Below are positions 59,302 through 64,000 of a stretch of DNA of 64,000 bases, in pieces. Below the pieces are notes generated by a model. The model saw nothing but the letters and a program-made list of their open reading frames with translations. It had not been told where the DNA came from and made no database searches. Location of the stretch: NCBI GenBank assembly GCA_030562195.1, contig JAUJPP010000001.1, positions 10,904,472 to 10,968,471 of the forward strand, written 5' to 3'. This stretch comes from Nipponacmea schrenckii (taxonomy: Eukaryota; Mollusca; Gastropoda; Lottiidae). The first letter of the stretch is position 1. The number at the start of each line of letters is the position of its first letter. The position numbers and the translations under genes were made by a program.

Positions 59302-60900
59302 TCGGAACTGTTCACAGTTCTAGTTTCTTTCTTTTTCTTAATAAGTATTTCATTCGAACTGTTGGAAAGATTTCTGGAAAAAGTTATAGAAGTTGAAACG
59401 TATCGCTCGTACGAGTACAAAAGTATAGTAGATGACAGTGAGCTAGACTTTCTATTTGTCTATAAATATTTACAATTATTGCATACTGAACCGAATCGTT
59501 AAACAAACACAGAAGAAATATGGTCTAAAAAATACTTTACTATAAAAAAGAACGGTTCCAAGAAATCAAGTAAATGCTGGAATTTTTTTCTGGAATAGAA
59601 CCCTAAACTAGTGATGGACCGATTATATACTCGATAGTCGATCCATTATGTCCTACCGGATTGAAACATGAAAAATCGACACTTTGTAAAATAATAATTC
59701 CACTGTCAATAAACCGATTAGTCGTTCGGCAAGATTAAACGATGTTCACCGCTAATCAATATTGATTTTGAACCTATTTTCTGTGAGGAAATGGGAAAAA
59801 CTTTAACCACGCAGGACAAAATAAGGACAAGGATCATACGAGTGACCTATCTCCCACACAGAGCTGTCGTTCCTTACAGTCCAATTTAATGTAATTTGGA
59901 ATTCTACCATCATTTCATTAGTTATTTAAGTTACATGTAGTACCATGTAATTGTTACCCCACAAGGAAACACGAGGCAAAATATTTTTTTGTTTTAAATG
60001 AAAAACCTATTTCCATATACGAAGTCGAAGTTTCAATTGCTAAACAACTGTCTAACTCACTGGTAGGCCGATGGCTGAACTGAAACACGTCTTGAGGGGA
60101 CGGATCGCACCCCTTAATTCATTTTAATTTTTAATTTAACAAAAAAAGGAGTCCTCGCAGGTTTATGATTCAGTAAAAACACTTCCCTCGGATTTTTATA
60201 TTTAAAACCCATCTCCTGATTAAAAAATATCTACAGTTTTTAATATACCACTAAACAATGGAAACAGTGTCTTTCTTTTTTCCATTCAAAAAGACATCCA
60301 AGTCTGTTTTTTGGGGGCATTCATATTGGTACTCTTTTCTTAATAAGACACTACACAAATATTCTTCATGGCGTTAATAACTGGAAGAGTATAATATGTA
60401 CGTTTGATTATTTCCTTCTATTTGTGTATGGTCGTTGTGGTAATTAATCAAATATAAATTATAAATTGAAATGTTGACTGACGAAATGATGTATTCTAAT
60501 ATATTCAATAACTGCTCTTGGGTGTACAAGTAAATGTGTTAATTACGTAGTATGCCTGTAGAGCTAAAAGCGAGAATAAATATACCAGTGTTGTGTACAC
60601 TCACGTAATGTATTAAGTTCACAGTAATTTCCTTTTTATCAGTTATCTCCCTTGAACTATTCAAATTGGTCAATCAAGGTGCTGATATTTGTTTTAGCCT
60701 TGTTTTTACGTGAATATTGACGGGTGAAACAATATTACTTTTTACTCATGTGCTATCAACGTGTCGCCAATATGTGGAACATGGTTCATTTAACGACATA
60801 CCAAGAAATAAAAACATCCACATAATATTGTCAACGAAGTATCTAAAAATCTAAGATCCCGTGAGATTAATGTCTTTACGACTCGGAATTATCCATGCAT
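59302..60900. other. Intergenic, nothing recognised
   Basis: Short ORFs only (for example 59293-59502, plus strand), without recognisable domain. Confidence 0.4.
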
Positions 60901-60906
60901 GCCATT

Positions 60907-61293
60907 TTAAAGGGATAATAGCCGTTAGAAGAAATATAAAATTTTAATTTCACTCAACCTTGACAAATAACAGAATATATCCATCAAATAGTTAATAATA
61001 AAACGCTTAATACATCCATTAAGCGATTTTCAAATTGTAATTATAAAGGGAAGTAACTCTAACATATAGATTTCATGCAAGGATGTTTTAGCGCTGATTT
61101 CCCAGACGCTTTTATTCCCAAACAGAATGGAATCGTCGCTTGCTCACTTTTTTGAAAAAATCCGAATATAGTTTTATTCTAGCTTTTTGAAAATTCATCA
61201 AGTGTGGGATACATACTTATTTAACCAATAGTCAATATAAAGACAAATATAAGACGTAGAACAAGTGTATTCTAACGGCTATTATCCCTTTAA
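60907..61293. mobile_element. MITE with 24-bp perfect terminal repeats (family C)
   Basis: 387 bp bounded by TTAAAGGGATAATAGCCGTT and its reverse complement at 61274-61293; the match extends to 24 bp. A central palindrome CGCTTAAT/ATTAAGCG lies at 61002-61025. The first 14 bases match the ends of family A, but the characteristic CAGCAGG..TTGGCC block is not present, so it is at most a distant relative. No ORF. Confidence 0.75.
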
Positions 61294-62330
61294 GAAAGTC
61301 AAATCAAAACGTTTCTAGAAGCCCATGATTATTTTTCAAGATATATTTTACAAGAATCTTAAAAAAATATGAACGAATGATTTCAAGATTGAAAATGACT
61401 TTTATTTAAAAAATGTATATTATACCAGCATTTCAAACGTGGGCAGTGCATTACAAATTGTATTTATTAACAGCAACAGGGTAACTAGAACACACTTGTA
61501 CGAGGTCGAGACTCCGTTAAGTCAAGTGGCTACAATATGTTGAAGTTGTATCATCTTAAAAATGATTACTTTTTCTAGCTCCGCTGGAATCCAAGACTTC
61601 CACACATGGTGAGCTTTCAGCCTCTTTTTTCCTCACAGCCTTTTGAGGCAGAAATTTCACTACTCCCGCCCTCTTGAGGCAGACAGCGCAGCTAGTTCCT
61701 TGTCTGCGACAGGCTTAGAATTAAAAATTGTTTAGCATGCAAAACCCTGGTGACATTTAATTTGGTGATGGTTCTCTATTATTCGGCCCTGCAGTAAAGG
61801 TGTACGCAGGGACAGGTGGATGACAAGCGTTTTAGTCAATTACCAACTGCTGGACCTTTTCTCCGGAACTAAATTAGTATTCCGTGTGTGATTAGGATAT
61901 TTCCTTTTTTTTTTCATTTCTAATTCCAAACATGGAAATCATTTGCTAACTATAACCGAAAGTGAATGAGACTAAGCGAATACATTCTATGATTATGGCA
62001 AAAGTGCGAACATATACTAGTGTAATGAAAAAAAACGATCGAATCTAATTGTTCAGGTATGAAGGGAGGTAATCACTGTATGACCACCAGTATGAACTAC
62101 TTATTTGGCACATAGTTTGTCGACGATAACATTAATAATGATAATGACAGCACGAACAACAAAAACCGGCAATTCCATCTTAAGACAATTAGAAATTTTA
62201 ATAACCAGAGAATAATATGTTCTCCCGAATCAAGACAATGTTTTCGGAGTTTCATTTGTTAGTAACTCAGGTCTCCGATATGTTGCTTATGGCATCCATC
62301 TCTTGATTACTCGATGACACAATAAATGAT
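61294..62330. other. Intergenic, nothing recognised
   Basis: A less AT-rich patch at 61560-61700 includes CTTTTGAGGCAGAAATTTCA and CTCTTGAGGCAGACAG, a short internal repetition; no gene or RNA could be assigned. Confidence 0.35.
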
Positions 62331-62336
62331 TTTATT
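62331..62336 (-). terminator. Candidate polyadenylation signal of the acidic-tail gene
   Basis: AATAAA on the minus strand 166 bp beyond the stop codon at 62502. Confidence 0.4.
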
Positions 62337-62501
62337 CACAGGTATTTAGTGTCATTATGATATTAATTTAAATTTACGTTCTCACAAGACGGAACCATTT
62401 TAAAATATTACGAATACGATCTTTGGAATGAATAGATAAAACAAATAACAAAAAACATTTAAGGAAGCATTCACTTTGATTTCTCGCCACATTTCCAATC
62501 A

Positions 62502-63728
62502 TCACAGAAGTCCGACTGTTTCATCTTCTGACTTTTCTTCATCTGAGTCGGTGCTTTCTTCTTTTACGTCTTCACTCCAATCTGAAATTTCAGATGTTTT
62601 GAAAACTGAATTGGTTTGATAAGACGACAATTCTGGGTTCTCACCAGTTTGCTAGTTTTTGTCATGGCATGATATAGCTAGATATTCCTACCAACATTAA
62701 ATTATTTGCATGAAACGTTCGTATTTTGTGGCATTGACATGGTTCCGAACAGCTGGTGGATCACCAAGCTTCTTGTTTACGTTGATTTATCTAAATTGGT
62801 TTAACAGAAAAATACATACAGATACGATATCAAGTTTTTATGTGATTTGTCCGAACTCACTTTTTAGAATCGTGTCCAAACCCCCGTCTTAATCGAAGCC
62901 GTGTTTATACAAGTTAAAGATGTTGCGTATTTATAACTAAATATTGTCCAATCAAAATTTACCACAGAATTCTTCTAGAAAATCTCAGCCAATCAGTTCA
63001 GTTCAGCGTGCCACTGATTGCTTTGGACGATGCGTAATTGATCAAGACTTCCGGTTTAAAATTAAACAAAAAATAAAAAATGTCCTTTGCAAGATTTTTT
63101 AGCTGGAAAGAATTGTCTTTATCTCTTTAAACTGTTGGCGGCAAATCGAATTTGTGTTTTGTTTACATGACCCTCACCACCGCGATCTGATTGGTTAGAT
63201 GGAAATCTCATCCCCACGCCTACAAAACGGAAGTACAGTTTAGTTTAATATGAGTTGAATTAGACCATGTCAAAACCCGTATTTGGGAAAATACGATGAT
63301 ACACTGTTTTTTGAGAAATTTCCTAATGGTCAAGTGAAAATTTTACATGTTTGTTACTACATAAAGCTGAACAATCAATAAAAACATGAAGACATTGCCA
63401 GATATTTTACAATATCGGTGTGCCCACCGATAACAAAATACCGCTAAGGTAAGATGAAGGCTCAACTTGGGTAGTTGTACGAACAATGGAAAACCCTGCT
63501 GATTTTTATTTGTTTTTTTGGGAATCACTACCATAGAAGTAACGTTTAGTGTCTGCCCCTAAACGGGTCGATATCCCATTTATGGACTAGATATGTCAGG
63601 TTCTCATGCGATATATCAATTACACTTACCGCAAACACTATCAGAAAGATCTTCATCGGAGTCATCACTTTCAGAATCAGTACCAGGTTGCTCTATCTGG
63701 GTTTCCTTATCTCCAGCAGTGCATACAT
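62502..63728 (-). CDS. C-terminal two exons of a protein with an acidic Ser/Asp/Glu tail (partial)
   Basis: Exons 63630-63728 and 62502-62581 on the minus strand. Acceptor TTTCCAG precedes the first and donor GTAAGT follows; acceptor ATTTCAG precedes the second, and phase 1 joins them in frame. The reading is CTAGDKETQIEQPGTDSESD, DSDEDLSDSVC then DWSEDVKEESTDSDEEKSED, ending ETVGLL and TGA. The composition suggests a disordered tail with potential casein kinase 2 sites. The rest of the gene lies to the right of the window, so the family cannot be named. Confidence 0.6.
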
Positions 63729-64000
63729 CTGGAAACATAAAAGCAGGAGAAGGATCTTAAATGAACAAAATATATATTGTGCTTATTTAATTTCTATATC
63801 GTTACCTCTTTGTAAACATATCATCATCTTAATAACATCTATCTAATTGTATTTATGTTGTCCGGGTATAAGGAACACTTTCTAGATGGAATAAGAACGA
63901 CGACATTTAAATTTTGCTTCTCTTTTCACCATTCGACGCAATAAGAAATGCAACACAATGTATCGACCAAGGCATTCTTCATTTTCTATTGTATCTGTCG

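Overview
The window is nuclear DNA of a metazoan, most likely a mollusc (probably a gastropod). The reasons are AT-rich DNA with spliceosomal introns (GT-AG junctions that keep reading frame), animal gene families (a TRPM channel, a class A GPCR, an LDL-receptor class A precursor), and repeats of types common in molluscs: tRNA-derived SINEs whose tail reads toward CATTTCATTT, tandem-repeat elements with a GGGGGCGTATA hairpin, and Penelope-like elements. There is no bacterial-style gene organisation. All gene models were built by hand from splice sites and phase.

Layout. 1-7.9 kb: 5' half of a TRPM channel gene on the minus strand, running off the left edge, with MITE and foldback insertions in its introns. 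9.2-11.6 kb: decayed Penelope-like element (PLE) copy 1. 14.9-24.9 kb: three-exon rhodopsin-like GPCR on the plus strand. Intron 1 holds a SINE, two foldbacks and small repeats, and intron 2 holds PLE copy 2. 25-30.6 kb: no gene recognised; a roughly 57-bp-period degenerate minisatellite lies at 27.2 kb. 30.6-34.4 kb: a non-LTR retrotransposon nested in a tandem-repeat element. 35.2 kb: GIY-YIG relic of a second PLE lineage. 36.6-44.2 kb: five-exon gene for a 191-aa secreted precursor with one LDLa module. 45.0-49.0 kb: decayed Ty3/Gypsy-type LTR retrotransposon on the minus strand. 49.8-51.5 kb: complete-looking tandem-repeat element. 52.4-54.5 kb: five-exon gene (minus) for a 258-aa secreted protein of unknown family. 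55-62 kb: gene-poor, with three repeat units bounded by inverted repeats. 62.5-63.7 kb: last two exons of an acidic-tailed protein (minus), continuing past the right edge.

The host genes show no operon-like or pathway link; this is an ordinary animal gene neighbourhood rich in repeats. The most noteworthy points are the 258-aa secreted protein, which looks like an internal duplication and contains a 28-bp exon; the TRPM gene with a long disordered N-terminal exon and a phase-compatible alternative first exon; a GPCR lacking a canonical NPxxY motif; PLE copies carrying an SGNH-hydrolase-like domain; foldbacks with hammerhead-ribozyme-like cores; and three members of one roughly 300-bp MITE family.
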